Under the pieces are notes generated by a model that saw nothing but the letters and a program-made list of their open reading frames with translations, was not told the origin of the DNA and made no database searches. A DNA stretch of 33,990 nt from Calditrichota bacterium. Its GTDB lineage: Bacteria; Calditrichota; Calditrichia; RBG-13-44-9. Position numbers and translations under genes: made by a program. Positions 7,549-15,871 of this stretch are shown here, in pieces (within the stretch, counting starts at the first letter, position 1; each line of letters starts with the position of its first letter). The stretch spans positions 1 through 33,990 of the forward strand of contig JAFGSO010000019.1 in the NCBI GenBank assembly GCA_016934605.1. The letters run 5' to 3'.

Positions 7549-8244
7549 ATGGAAAATACAGATATGAATTCTGAATTCTTAAAGCAAATACCCTTATTTT
7601 CTGAACTGAATGACCGCGATCTGGAAAAAATTATTCAGGTTGCTACCAAACAACGCTACCATAAAGACAATATTATTCTGATTGAAGAGGAAGTGGGTTC
7701 CACCATGTTCATCATCCTCTCCGGCCGTGTTAAAATTTCCAGGATCAGCGATGATGGACGTGAAGTGATCCTATCCATTCTCAGCGACGGAGATTTTTTC
7801 GGGGAAATGTCCCTGCTGGATGGATATACCAGATCGGCTAATGTAACTGCCATTGAAGAAGCAGAACTGCTGGTAATCCGCCGGGAGGAATTCCTTCAGA
7901 TGCTCCACGATTATCCTCAGATTGCCGTGAATCTCCTGAAAGAACTCGCTCAGCGTATACGGAAAAGTGATGAGCATATAAAATCATTATCTCTCCAGGA
8001 CGCCACTGGCCGTGTCGCCTCCACCTTGCTCCGGATTGCGGAAGATTCCGGTGTTTTCCGAAAAGGGCAGGTTGAAATTGCAGAACTGCCATTGCAGCAG
8101 GATCTGGCTAATATGGCCGGAACAAGCCGGGAAACCATATCCCGTGTTATTAAAACACTTAGTGATGAAGGATATCTTAAAAAACAAAGTGGTAAAATCA
8201 TCATTCTGGATTATGAAAAATTTCAGCTTAGATTTTCAAAATAG
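7549..8244 (+). CDS. Crp/Fnr-family transcriptional regulator
   Basis: 231 residues. Residues about 15-125 form a cyclic-nucleotide-binding fold; the phosphate-binding cassette FGEMSLLDGYTRSANV keeps the Glu86 and Arg95-Ser96 that contact cAMP/cGMP in CRP. Residues about 150-225 are a Crp-type winged helix with recognition region LANMAGTSRETISRVIKTL. There are no cysteines, so an Fnr-type iron-sulfur cluster is excluded. The ATG directly abuts the stop of the SPOR gene, so it appears to be the last gene of the lapA-lapB-SPOR run or to be read through into the kinase downstream. Ligand and targets are unknown; neighbouring promoters are possible targets by inference only. Confidence 0.9.
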   Translation: MENTDMNSEFLKQIPLFSELNDRDLEKIIQVATKQRYHKDNIILIEEEVGSTMFIILSGRVKISRISDDGREVILSILSDGDFFGEMSLLDGYTRSANVTAIEEAELLVIRREEFLQMLHDYPQIAVNLLKELAQRIRKSDEHIKSLSLQDATGRVASTLLRIAEDSGVFRKGQVEIAELPLQQDLANMAGTSRETISRVIKTLSDEGYLKKQSGKIIILDYEKFQLRFSK

Positions 8245-8265
8245 ATTTTATCTGTTTTATATAAA

Positions 8266-10305
8266 ATGAAAATATTTATTGCCGGAGAAGACAGGGAGTC
8301 TTCTGCCTACATTCGAGATGCTTTGATTCAGACCGGTCTCGATATACAGCTTATTAATTTTGATATCCTCGGTAACAATAACCTTGATAAATCAGATGCC
8401 GCCATTCTGATTCTCAACTTTTCAGCCGAGAAAGACCCGGACTCACAACATTTGAAACAGATTCTGTCATTCGTCAGAGATTTTCCCGCACCTGTTATTT
8501 CATTTGTTCAGCCGGCAAAAAGTGAACTTCAGCAACAGTTGGAAGACGAGGGATTTCATCCTGTACTGGAATTACCTTATTCCCATGCCGAGATCCGGTT
8601 GCTGATAACCGGATACCTGAAGGAATCCCCGGATTTTTTAAATCCTGAAGATAAAAATCAGAAAGTTTCAGGTGCTGACGACCCACTTGAAATGTTTTTT
8701 AATCTGATGAATTCCATGCAGAAAAATAACTGGAATTTCTCTCGACTGGTTCGCGAATTGATGGGATTCACCCATCACTGCCTCAATATTTCCCACATTC
8801 TTTTTCTGGAAGATATGGGGAATTCAGAGGGACTGGTAAAAAACAGTGTTTCTTTGACGTGGATGAAAAGTGATTTCAAAATTAATCTCAAAAATTTAAG
8901 CTATAATCAAAATGTCATCGATGATCTGATCATACTTGAGAATCTTGAAAAAAATAATTCGGCCAGAACCTATCTGAAATCGCTGCTGGGGAGAGAATCG
9001 AAATCACTGATTGTTTGTCCGGTATTCCTTCAGAATCAACGAAAATTCACTTATCTGTTTCTCAATGAACATAAAAAAACATTCACCGCTGCTCAGAAGA
9101 GACTGATATACTTTATGCGAAATTTAAGTGAATTCGCTCTGGAAAAAGAGAAATTTTCTGTACGTCAACCGCCTGACTCTTCCGCTTCGTCGGCTATTTT
9201 TTTTCAGGGAATTATTGATCATCTGAATTTTGGCATTGTTATCATAGACCGGAAGCTCGGCATAAAATTTATAAACCGGGAGGCTTCACATCTTCTTCAG
9301 TTAAAGATAGCCGGAAATAATTACCAGAATCTCCGGGAGATTCTCGGTGAACAGAATATTCAGGCTGTTGTTGATTCCATGAAAACAATCGACGGTACTT
9401 TTCAGAGGCCGGAGATTGAGCTGGAAACTGCGACCGGCCAGAAACTGCTTATCGGCTTTACCTTAACCGAGTACCTGGATCCCCTGAACGAGGAGAAAGT
9501 TTACATTCTCTCGCTGAAAGATATTACCTATACCAAAGAACTCCAGGAAGAAATGACCCGCATGGATAGGCTGGCGTCACTGGGAGTGATGGCCAGTGGT
9601 ATCGCTCATGAAATTAGAAATCCCCTGGCAGGAATAAAAGCTATTGCCCAGACGTTTGAAGAAGAGCTTGCAAAAGATGACCCAAAGAATGAATATGTTA
9701 CACGAATCATTAAACAGGTGAATCGCCTGGACGATCTTCTGAAATCACTTTTTTCCTATGCGAAACCTCAGAAGCCCAACCGCCAGTTTTCTTCGGTCCA
9801 GGAGATTATCTATGATGTGCTTTCACTTCTGAAGCAGAAACTGCAGAGCCAGAATATTAAACTGATCCAATCCATCCAGAAGCCGTTGAAAGATGTTTTT
9901 GTGGATAATTCACAGATACAGCAGGTGCTCTTTAACCTCGTTCTGAATAGTATCGAGGCCATTGAAGGACCTGGTGAAATCAGTATTACCGTGAATGAAA
10001 TCAGGGATGATGCAGCAACCTTCCGCCGCAAACCTTTCTATAATAAAATCACTGATAAGCCGTATATTCTGATCCGGATCTCCGATTCGGGTTATGGAAT
10101 TTCTCCCGAGAATCTTCAGCAGATTTTTAATCCATTTTTCACAACAAAAAATTTTGGTACCGGCCTGGGTCTTTCAATCGTTTATCAAATAGTCCAGGAA
10201 AATAATGGTATTATTTATTTTGAAAGCGAAAAGAATGTCGGCACGGATTGTTATCTTTTCCTGCCTGCATTTGAACCGGTCTCCAAAGAATCCATGAAAA
10301 GTTAA
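8266..10305 (+). CDS. Soluble sensor histidine kinase with degenerate receiver, GAF-like and PAS domains
   Basis: 679 residues, no membrane segment. Residues 1-118 resemble a receiver, but the phosphoacceptor position is Asn51 (LILNFS) and the usual KP lysine is replaced (LELPYS), so it is a pseudo-receiver. Residues about 150-295 look like a divergent GAF domain; about 312-425 is a PAS domain (GIVIIDRKLGIKFIN). The kinase core is intact: H448 in GIAHEIRNPLAG, N561 in NLVLNSIEA, DSGYG (607-611), FNPFFTTK (621-628) and GTGLGLS (631-637), as in NtrB-like kinases. It follows the Crp gene by 21 bp and precedes the MqnA-like gene by 4 bp. No full response regulator is adjacent, so its partner may be one of the receivers at 4774, 13085 or 15872. 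Confidence 0.9.
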   Translation: MKIFIAGEDRESSAYIRDALIQTGLDIQLINFDILGNNNLDKSDAAILILNFSAEKDPDSQHLKQILSFVRDFPAPVISFVQPAKSELQQQLEDEGFHPVLELPYSHAEIRLLITGYLKESPDFLNPEDKNQKVSGADDPLEMFFNLMNSMQKNNWNFSRLVRELMGFTHHCLNISHILFLEDMGNSEGLVKNSVSLTWMKSDFKINLKNLSYNQNVIDDLIILENLEKNNSARTYLKSLLGRESKSLIVCPVFLQNQRKFTYLFLNEHKKTFTAAQKRLIYFMRNLSEFALEKEKFSVRQPPDSSASSAIFFQGIIDHLNFGIVIIDRKLGIKFINREASHLLQLKIAGNNYQNLREILGEQNIQAVVDSMKTIDGTFQRPEIELETATGQKLLIGFTLTEYLDPLNEEKVYILSLKDITYTKELQEEMTRMDRLASLGVMASGIAHEIRNPLAGIKAIAQTFEEELAKDDPKNEYVTRIIKQVNRLDDLLKSLFSYAKPQKPNRQFSSVQEIIYDVLSLLKQKLQSQNIKLIQSIQKPLKDVFVDNSQIQQVLFNLVLNSIEAIEGPGEISITVNEIRDDAATFRRKPFYNKITDKPYILIRISDSGYGISPENLQQIFNPFFTTKNFGTGLGLSIVYQIVQENNGIIYFESEKNVGTDCYLFLPAFEPVSKESMKS

Positions 10306-10309
10306 GCTA

Positions 10310-11119
10310 ATGAATCTGGTCTCATCACTCCCATTTTTATCTTTACCTGTTCTGTATGCCATAGAAAACAATCTGGTGGAACACCATATCAATATCAAAT
10401 ATCTCCATGAAAACGATATTCTATCCTCCCTGACAGAGGGCTCTGCAGATGCTGCTTTTATCTCTCCATTAACTTTTGCCCGGAATACCAGTGGACTTCA
10501 GATCGTCAGGGATTTTACGGTGAACAGTCCGAACTACGGGCGAAATGCACTACTGTTTTTCAGTGGTAATCTTACCAGCATCGATACCATTTATTTTGAA
10601 TCGGGTAAAGATAATAACGAATTCGATCTGTTCCTGGCAGAGGTTGTGTTAAAAGAATATTTTGAAATTATACCCCAATGGGAAAAAATCGAAAATGTTA
10701 TTCCGGATAGCAAAGCACTCGCATCACACAAGGTGATATTTATTCCCTCACCAATATCTTTCGATATGTATCCGGACTATGAAAATTATATTGATCTCTC
10801 CGAAGAGTGGTCCCTCCAGACGGAACTTCCCCTGGTACATGGACTTTTGTGCGTAACCAATTCCTTTAAAGATCGCGAATCTCTTGCAAAGCTAAGGCTC
10901 TCCAGGGAACTTGGTCTCCGAAATCTGATGAAAATCGCCAAAAGGTATGCCGAGAACCACCCGCAAAACTGGGATGTTTATTTCGATTTATGGAATGAAA
11001 AATATCAATACTATCCTGTTCCGGAAACCTGGGATTCTCTGGAACAGCTGTTTTCCTACATGTTTTATTATGCCAGGGCAGAATATTACCCGGAGTTGAA
11101 ATTTTACCCAGAAGATTAA
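10310..11119 (+). CDS. Cytoplasmic periplasmic-binding-protein-like protein related to MqnA/MqnD
   Basis: 269 residues without signal peptide or membrane helix. The pattern resembles the menaquinone-pathway MqnA/MqnD family (PBP-II fold): an N-terminal LPVLYAIENN segment, GSADAAFISPLTFAR (about 44-58), GRNALLFFSG, and IDLSEEWSLQTELPLVHG, which parallels the family's DL..EW...TGLPFVFA. It lacks the usual N-terminal G.V.YLN..PL of true chorismate dehydratase, and no other futalosine-pathway gene is in the window. It starts 4 bp after the histidine kinase, so a ligand-binding partner of that soluble kinase is as plausible as an enzyme. Function is uncertain. Confidence 0.5.
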   Translation: MNLVSSLPFLSLPVLYAIENNLVEHHINIKYLHENDILSSLTEGSADAAFISPLTFARNTSGLQIVRDFTVNSPNYGRNALLFFSGNLTSIDTIYFESGKDNNEFDLFLAEVVLKEYFEIIPQWEKIENVIPDSKALASHKVIFIPSPISFDMYPDYENYIDLSEEWSLQTELPLVHGLLCVTNSFKDRESLAKLRLSRELGLRNLMKIAKRYAENHPQNWDVYFDLWNEKYQYYPVPETWDSLEQLFSYMFYYARAEYYPELKFYPED

Positions 11120-11232
11120 ATACCAGATCCGATTGAATGTAAATTATTTGCACAAAACTGTGATTTTCACTTTTGTATATTTCTCATGTTTATTAAAACT
11201 TTGTCGTATATTCTTAAAAATAATGGGAATGA

Positions 11233-11263
11233 TTGGTTTTAAAAAAAATTGGCAGTAATTTTG
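11233..11263 (+). promoter_or_regulatory. Bacteroidota-type promoter of the PorV-like gene
   Basis: TTG (11233-11235), 20 nt, then TAATTTTG (11256-11263), matching TAnnTTTG in all fixed bases. It sits 34 nt before the start codon at 11298, with TGAGGAAG as ribosome binding site between. The region 11120-11297 holds nothing else I can identify and is A/T-rich. Confidence 0.5.
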
Positions 11264-11297
11264 CAATTCTCTTGAGGAAGAATAAACGGGATATTGT

Positions 11298-12581
11298 ATG
11301 AATAGATTCAGATTCTGGTATTTTATGGTGTTCGTTGTGTTAATTCTGGCAAATTCTGAAAGTGAGGCCAGCGGGAATAATGCATTCAATTTTTTGCAGA
11401 TGAATATCGGTAGCCGTGCCCAGGGAATGGGAAAAGCCTTCACTGCTGTGAGTGGAGATCTGAACGGCCTGTATTATAATCCTGCCAGCGTCGGTTTCGC
11501 TTTACATCCTTCTCTGATGTTTTATCATGCACAATTGTATGAGGATATCGCCATTGAAAATTTTTCCGCCATGCTTCCTGATGTCCGTAATTTTACTTTT
11601 TCAATGGGATTGAGTTATCTGCATCTGCCGGAAATTGATGAGTATGAAATTAATGGTGGCTCGCCAGTCCATCTGGGTACATTTCAGGTATATGATTTTG
11701 TTTCTCAGGTTGGTGTGAGTTACCTGATGAACCGTCGTGTTTCCATGGGTATGCAGATGAAGTATCTTCAGGAAAGAATTGATGAAGTTACGGCCTCAGG
11801 CGTGGCTTTTGATATTGGTGTACTGGCCAGACTGCCTATCGATTATCTCAGTATTGGTGCTTCCGTACAGAATATGGGACCGAATGTCAAATTTGATCAG
11901 ACGAAGGAAAAATTACCCTTAACCTACCGTCTCGGACTCGCTTATCAGTTGCCTGCCTATATGGTCACTTTTGCTTTTGATGCGGTGAAGACCATCGATG
12001 AGGACTGGCAGTTTTACCCCGGGCTTGAGATGGAATTCCTGAAGAGTCTGGCAATCAGAACCGGCTATCAGTATAACCCCGACGTAGGTGGAGGATACAA
12101 TGTTGGTGCCGGACTCAAATTTCTTGATAATTACCGGTTGAATTACGTTTTTTCTTCAGCAGGAATCCTGGGCAGCACCCATCGTGCTGAAATTTGCATC
12201 AATTTGCGCAGCGGAAAAGACAAAAAGTCATACGATTACGTAAAAGCTTTCCCTGCAAGCAATAAAGCAACTTCGATGAATGTTAACAGGAATATATCCT
12301 ATTTCCTTCCTGTTCCGGGGAGCTTAACATACCGAAAACTGTCCAATGAATTGATTCTCAGCTGGGAAAAATCTGCTCTCAGTGATGCACAATATCACGT
12401 CTGGGTCGAAATTCCCGGAAAAACCGGAATCGTAAAGATTACCGAGAAACCGTTGAGTGAGAATATTTATACATTCAAACCCACCGTCGATAAAATAGAT
12501 CTGGTATTTTATGTCAGTTTATATAAGGATGGTAAAGAGAGTGAATTTTCAGAACCACTCAAGGTAAAATACCGGAAATAA
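11298..12581 (+). CDS. PorV/PorQ-family outer-membrane barrel with C-terminal Fn3-like domain
   Basis: 427 residues with an N-terminal signal peptide (about 1-25). The start of the mature protein carries the PorV/PorQ (UPF0164, FadL-like) signature: NIGSRAQGMGKAFTAVSGD (about 36-54) then LYYNPASVGF. Alternating hydrophobic strands follow to about residue 310, ending SSAGILGSTHRAEICINL. In Bacteroidota, PorV is the shuttle and attachment-complex protein of type IX secretion; other paralogs have unknown roles. Unlike plain PorV, about 95 extra residues (333-427) look like a fibronectin type III-like beta domain (ELILSWEKSALSDAQYHVWV). The gene has its own promoter and a strong terminator, so it is a single-gene unit. 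Confidence 0.82.
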   Translation: MNRFRFWYFMVFVVLILANSESEASGNNAFNFLQMNIGSRAQGMGKAFTAVSGDLNGLYYNPASVGFALHPSLMFYHAQLYEDIAIENFSAMLPDVRNFTFSMGLSYLHLPEIDEYEINGGSPVHLGTFQVYDFVSQVGVSYLMNRRVSMGMQMKYLQERIDEVTASGVAFDIGVLARLPIDYLSIGASVQNMGPNVKFDQTKEKLPLTYRLGLAYQLPAYMVTFAFDAVKTIDEDWQFYPGLEMEFLKSLAIRTGYQYNPDVGGGYNVGAGLKFLDNYRLNYVFSSAGILGSTHRAEICINLRSGKDKKSYDYVKAFPASNKATSMNVNRNISYFLPVPGSLTYRKLSNELILSWEKSALSDAQYHVWVEIPGKTGIVKITEKPLSENIYTFKPTVDKIDLVFYVSLYKDGKESEFSEPLKVKYRK

Positions 12582-12622
12582 GAAAAAATCCGACCATAAT
12601 CCGATTTTTATGACCATTCTAC

Positions 12623-12646
12623 AAGCCCCGTCTTCGGGGCTTTTTT
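12623..12646 (+). terminator. Rho-independent terminator after the PorV-like gene
   Basis: AAGCCCCG (12623-12630), loop TCTT, CGGGGCTT (12635-12642), then a T run to 12646. GC-rich perfect 8-bp stem, 41 bp after the porV-like stop. It separates this gene from the signalling cassette that starts at 12766. The remaining 12647-12765 is A/T-rich; I see no convincing promoter in it. Confidence 0.92.
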
Positions 12647-12765
12647 ATGAACTACCAATTTCTTAAATAAATTCTTCTTAATTATCTTTTCTGGTTTGTC
12701 GAAAATATTTTAAGAAACCATAACGGAAAGAAGCGAAATTTCAGGAAAGATTTGAAGGGCAATCC

Positions 12766-13071
12766 ATGGAAATAACCGTTAACAGGAACGGAAAATCTAT
12801 CCGGATCTCAATTATAGGTGCAGTTGATAATGAAAATGCAGAAGAATTAAAATATGAACTTCAGAATCTTACAGGGGAGGATTTCCAGGAAGCAGTGTTC
12901 GATCTAAGTTATGTACCATTTATAACCAGCTCAGGAATCGGAAAATTTCTAATTTTTTATAAAACGCTTCTCTCACAGGATCGGAAGATGCGGATTGAGG
13001 GGATTAACGATACTCTGCTCGATCTTTTTAAATCCATAAAGCTGGATCAGCTCTTTACCATAGAAAAATAA
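12766..13071 (+). CDS. STAS-domain anti-sigma factor antagonist
   Basis: 101 residues, one STAS domain. The family core V.DLS.V.FI(D)SSGIG appears as FDLSYVPFITSSGIGKFL. The likely phosphorylated serine is Ser55; the residue before it is Thr rather than the usual Asp. In partner-switching systems such proteins, when unphosphorylated, bind an RsbW/SpoIIAB-type kinase and free its target. AAGGG precedes the ATG. The kinase candidate (receiver-RsbW fusion) starts 13 bp downstream and a PP2C phosphatase follows, so kinase, substrate and phosphatase are all adjacent. Confidence 0.9.
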   Translation: MEITVNRNGKSIRISIIGAVDNENAEELKYELQNLTGEDFQEAVFDLSYVPFITSSGIGKFLIFYKTLLSQDRKMRIEGINDTLLDLFKSIKLDQLFTIEK

Positions 13072-13084
13072 ATAGAAGTTTATA

Positions 13085-14008
13085 ATGGAATTCACATCTT
13101 GCCGGCACATTTTAGTGGTTGATGATGAGCATACCATAGTGGATTTACTCGAGGAATTTTTCAAGGGTTTAGGGTGCAATGTTTCTACTGCCGCCAGTGC
13201 AGAGGAGGCGCTTGAAAAATTGAGGAATGGTAAATCTTATCAGCTGGTCCTTACGGATATTAACATGCCCGGGAAATCGGGCCTGGATCTATTAAAAATA
13301 ATCCGGGAAACCCGGGAAGATCTTCCGGTTGTATTACTGACCGGTCTGAAAACCCTGGACAATGCCATTAATGCGGTTAAAAGCGGAGCCACCGATTATA
13401 TAACGAAACCATTTGAACTCAGCACACTCCAACGGGTTGTTGAAAGAATACTTCGTAAGCAAGACAGGATCGTCCGCAAGGAACAGATTTATGAAAACCT
13501 GAATTATCTCAAACTTAATTTTGAATATGAAACAGGTAAACTGGATCCAGGTGCTGTTGCCCGAAAACTGGTGAAATATCTCGAGAAAATTCGCTTTGCA
13601 GAATCCGATGAACTCGGGAAATATGAGCTGGCTTTTACCGAAACCCTGGTAAATGCTATCGAACACGGAAATCTGGAGCTTGCCTCACGGACTAAGAACA
13701 GTGATTCATTTCAGATTGCCGAGTATGAGGAATTAAAAGAAAAACGCTTAAATGAGCAGGTTTTTGCTGAAAGGAAAATAATTATCACATTTGAGTGTAC
13801 CAGAGAAGTATTCAACTTTTCCGTCAAGGATGAAGGGAACGGTTTCAACTGGCGAAAGTATCTGAATTCCTCTCACCAGATTCAAAATGAATCCATGAAA
13901 TCATATGGACGTGGTTTTCACCTGATACGCCATGTAATCGATGAAGTTCATTTTAATGATACAGGTAATATTATTACCCTAATCAAAAACAGTGCCCAAA
14001 ATACCTAG
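13085..14008 (+). CDS. Receiver domain fused to RsbW/SpoIIAB-type anti-sigma kinase
   Basis: 307 residues. Residues 7-125 are a full receiver: D13/D14, phosphoacceptor D58 (LVLTDINMP), T86 and K108 (YITKPF). After a helical linker, residues about 150-303 are a GHKL ATPase of the RsbW type: N-box ELAFTETLVNAIEHGN (N190, H194), ATP-lid DEGNGF (249-254), and SYGRGFHLIRHVIDEV. A roughly 40-residue insert between N-box and lid is common in RsbW relatives near RsbU-type phosphatases. There is no DHp domain, so it should phosphorylate the STAS protein on Ser rather than act as a histidine kinase. The fused receiver suggests that Asp phosphorylation gates the partner switch. No sigma factor lies nearby; the target is unknown. 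Confidence 0.9.
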   Translation: MEFTSCRHILVVDDEHTIVDLLEEFFKGLGCNVSTAASAEEALEKLRNGKSYQLVLTDINMPGKSGLDLLKIIRETREDLPVVLLTGLKTLDNAINAVKSGATDYITKPFELSTLQRVVERILRKQDRIVRKEQIYENLNYLKLNFEYETGKLDPGAVARKLVKYLEKIRFAESDELGKYELAFTETLVNAIEHGNLELASRTKNSDSFQIAEYEELKEKRLNEQVFAERKIIITFECTREVFNFSVKDEGNGFNWRKYLNSSHQIQNESMKSYGRGFHLIRHVIDEVHFNDTGNIITLIKNSAQNT

Positions 14009-14026
14009 ACACAGAGAATTGGCAGA

Positions 14027-15781
14027 ATGAATCGTGCTGAGCTGACAGGCATTTTAAATAATTCAAAGGTTAAGAATCTTAAACATCCGGTATTCTTTGT
14101 GACTCATGCTGGTCGTGTTATCAGTTACAATAAATCTGCTGCTGAATTAATTCGTCTGTATTCCGGTGCATTAATTCATTCAATTGAAGATTCATTTGAT
14201 CAGGATAAAAAAAATAATCAGAAAATTTTTAAAAATAATAATTCGATTTTTATCAATACGATCTTCGGTTTTGAAGCAAACTGTACTTGTCAGATGATCT
14301 GGTTTCCCGACTTTGAGGGGGAAGATACCCGGCAATATGCCGGTGTTCTGATCTGGGAGTCCGGAAACCATGCGGCGATTGAGGGGCGCTATATACATTA
14401 CTTAAAATCTATAAACAAACTTTCGGGTAACAGTAACAAATATAAAAATATTCATTCCTTGTCCCGGTTTTTCGCCAATGAGCTTTATAAAGCTGAATAC
14501 AATTTTTATCATGTTGGATTGTTTTTGAGGGATCCTCTTTTTTCTGGTTCTGAAGTTATTCTGATGGCGGCAGCAGGGGAGTCCCGCCAGTTTCTAAAAA
14601 AAGATTTGAGTCACAGATACCATCAATCTATATCTACAGGTGTAATAGGAAAAGTTATTACTGAAAGACGGTCAATTATTGTTGATGATACGGACAAAAT
14701 AGATTTTTATCATAGTACTTCACTGTTTCGTGGAAAATCTGAGATAGCCGTGCCTATCTTTCTGCACAATGAAGTAATGGGCGTTATCAACATTGAATCA
14801 AAAGAGCTTGTCCGGTTCGATTCTTCCGATCAGGCTTTTCTGGAAGCAGTGGCAGATATTTATGCGGCAAATATATATCGGATAGAAACTCATAAAGAAA
14901 TTCAGAAGAAAAATTCGGAACTGGAAAATTATCTCGATCAAATCCGCAAGTACAATGAAAAACTGGAAAGACAGTCAAAACGGCTTAGAAATGCTCTTGA
15001 AAAAAGAATCGAAATTCAAAAAATAGTTGAAAAACAAAACGAAAAAATTCAGAATAAACTGGAGATGGGAGCAGAATTGCAGAAATCACTTCTCCCCAGA
15101 TCTTTTCCGGATTCTCCGGAACTGGTTTTTCATGCCTGTTATTATCCGAATTCACAGCTGGGTGGAGATCTTTACGATGTATGTACACTGGATGATAATC
15201 ATATTGGTATTATCATCGCAGATGTGTCCGGTTATGGCGTTTCTGCTGCGATGATTGCTGCCATGTTTAAAGCCTATTTCAATAACTTCAGCAAATCATT
15301 GTTGAGTACGGCGGGAATAATGTCCCGATTAAACAGAGCATTTTATTCCGTACTCCAGACTGGCGATTTTATTTCTGCATTTTATATGATTTTAGATACC
15401 AGAAATTTTAAAGCGATATATACAAATGCAGGACATACTTTTCCGTTATTATACCGGGCCAGTACGGCTCAGATAGAGGAGCTTGATACTTCAGGATTTT
15501 TTGTTGGACTGTTTGACAGAAAAGAATACCAGGAACAGGAGACCGTTATTTTTCCGGGTGACCGGTTGCTTTTCTACACAGATGGAGTCGTTGAGAGTCG
15601 TAATCATAAAAATCAGTTCGGAATAGGAAGGTTAAGAACTGTTTACCTGAATGAAATTCTAAATGGAAGCGAAGGCAAAGAAATTCTGAATAAGATAATT
15701 GATGAGATTCAGCGCTTTACAGGTAGATCCAGCTTTGAAGATGATGTAACGCTGCTAAACATTGAGCGAATGGTTCTCTAA
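14027..15781 (+). CDS. PAS-GAF-coiled coil-PP2C serine phosphatase (RsbU/SpoIIE type)
   Basis: 584 residues, soluble. Residues about 15-115 are a PAS-like sensor (HPVFFVTHAGRVISYNKSA); about 140-288 a GAF domain (VGLFLRD ... GVIGKVITERRSIIVDD ... EIAVPIFLHNEVMGVINIES); about 285-350 a coiled coil; about 350-584 an SpoIIE-type PP2C phosphatase. Metal-binding residues are visible: D381 in GGDLYD, D399 in IADVSGYG, the later FYTDGVVES, and EDDVTLL at the end. It would remove phosphate from the STAS protein, reactivating it in response to a small ligand bound by GAF or PAS. It starts 18 bp after the receiver-RsbW gene, in the same operon. Confidence 0.92.
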   Translation: MNRAELTGILNNSKVKNLKHPVFFVTHAGRVISYNKSAAELIRLYSGALIHSIEDSFDQDKKNNQKIFKNNNSIFINTIFGFEANCTCQMIWFPDFEGEDTRQYAGVLIWESGNHAAIEGRYIHYLKSINKLSGNSNKYKNIHSLSRFFANELYKAEYNFYHVGLFLRDPLFSGSEVILMAAAGESRQFLKKDLSHRYHQSISTGVIGKVITERRSIIVDDTDKIDFYHSTSLFRGKSEIAVPIFLHNEVMGVINIESKELVRFDSSDQAFLEAVADIYAANIYRIETHKEIQKKNSELENYLDQIRKYNEKLERQSKRLRNALEKRIEIQKIVEKQNEKIQNKLEMGAELQKSLLPRSFPDSPELVFHACYYPNSQLGGDLYDVCTLDDNHIGIIIADVSGYGVSAAMIAAMFKAYFNNFSKSLLSTAGIMSRLNRAFYSVLQTGDFISAFYMILDTRNFKAIYTNAGHTFPLLYRASTAQIEELDTSGFFVGLFDRKEYQEQETVIFPGDRLLFYTDGVVESRNHKNQFGIGRLRTVYLNEILNGSEGKEILNKIIDEIQRFTGRSSFEDDVTLLNIERMVL

Positions 15782-15871
15782 ATGATCCTTTCGGCTTTTT
15801 CCAGAAACAAATTTTTGTTATATTAAATTATGCATTGGCTCAGGTACAATTAAGAACAAACTATTTTAAAA

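Noticed and set aside
7549..8244. Fnr-type oxygen sensor
   Set aside because: The protein has no cysteine, so it cannot hold the Fnr iron-sulfur cluster.
10310..11119. Firm call as chorismate dehydratase MqnA
   Set aside because: The typical N-terminal motif is missing and no other futalosine-pathway gene is nearby; kept as MqnA-like only.
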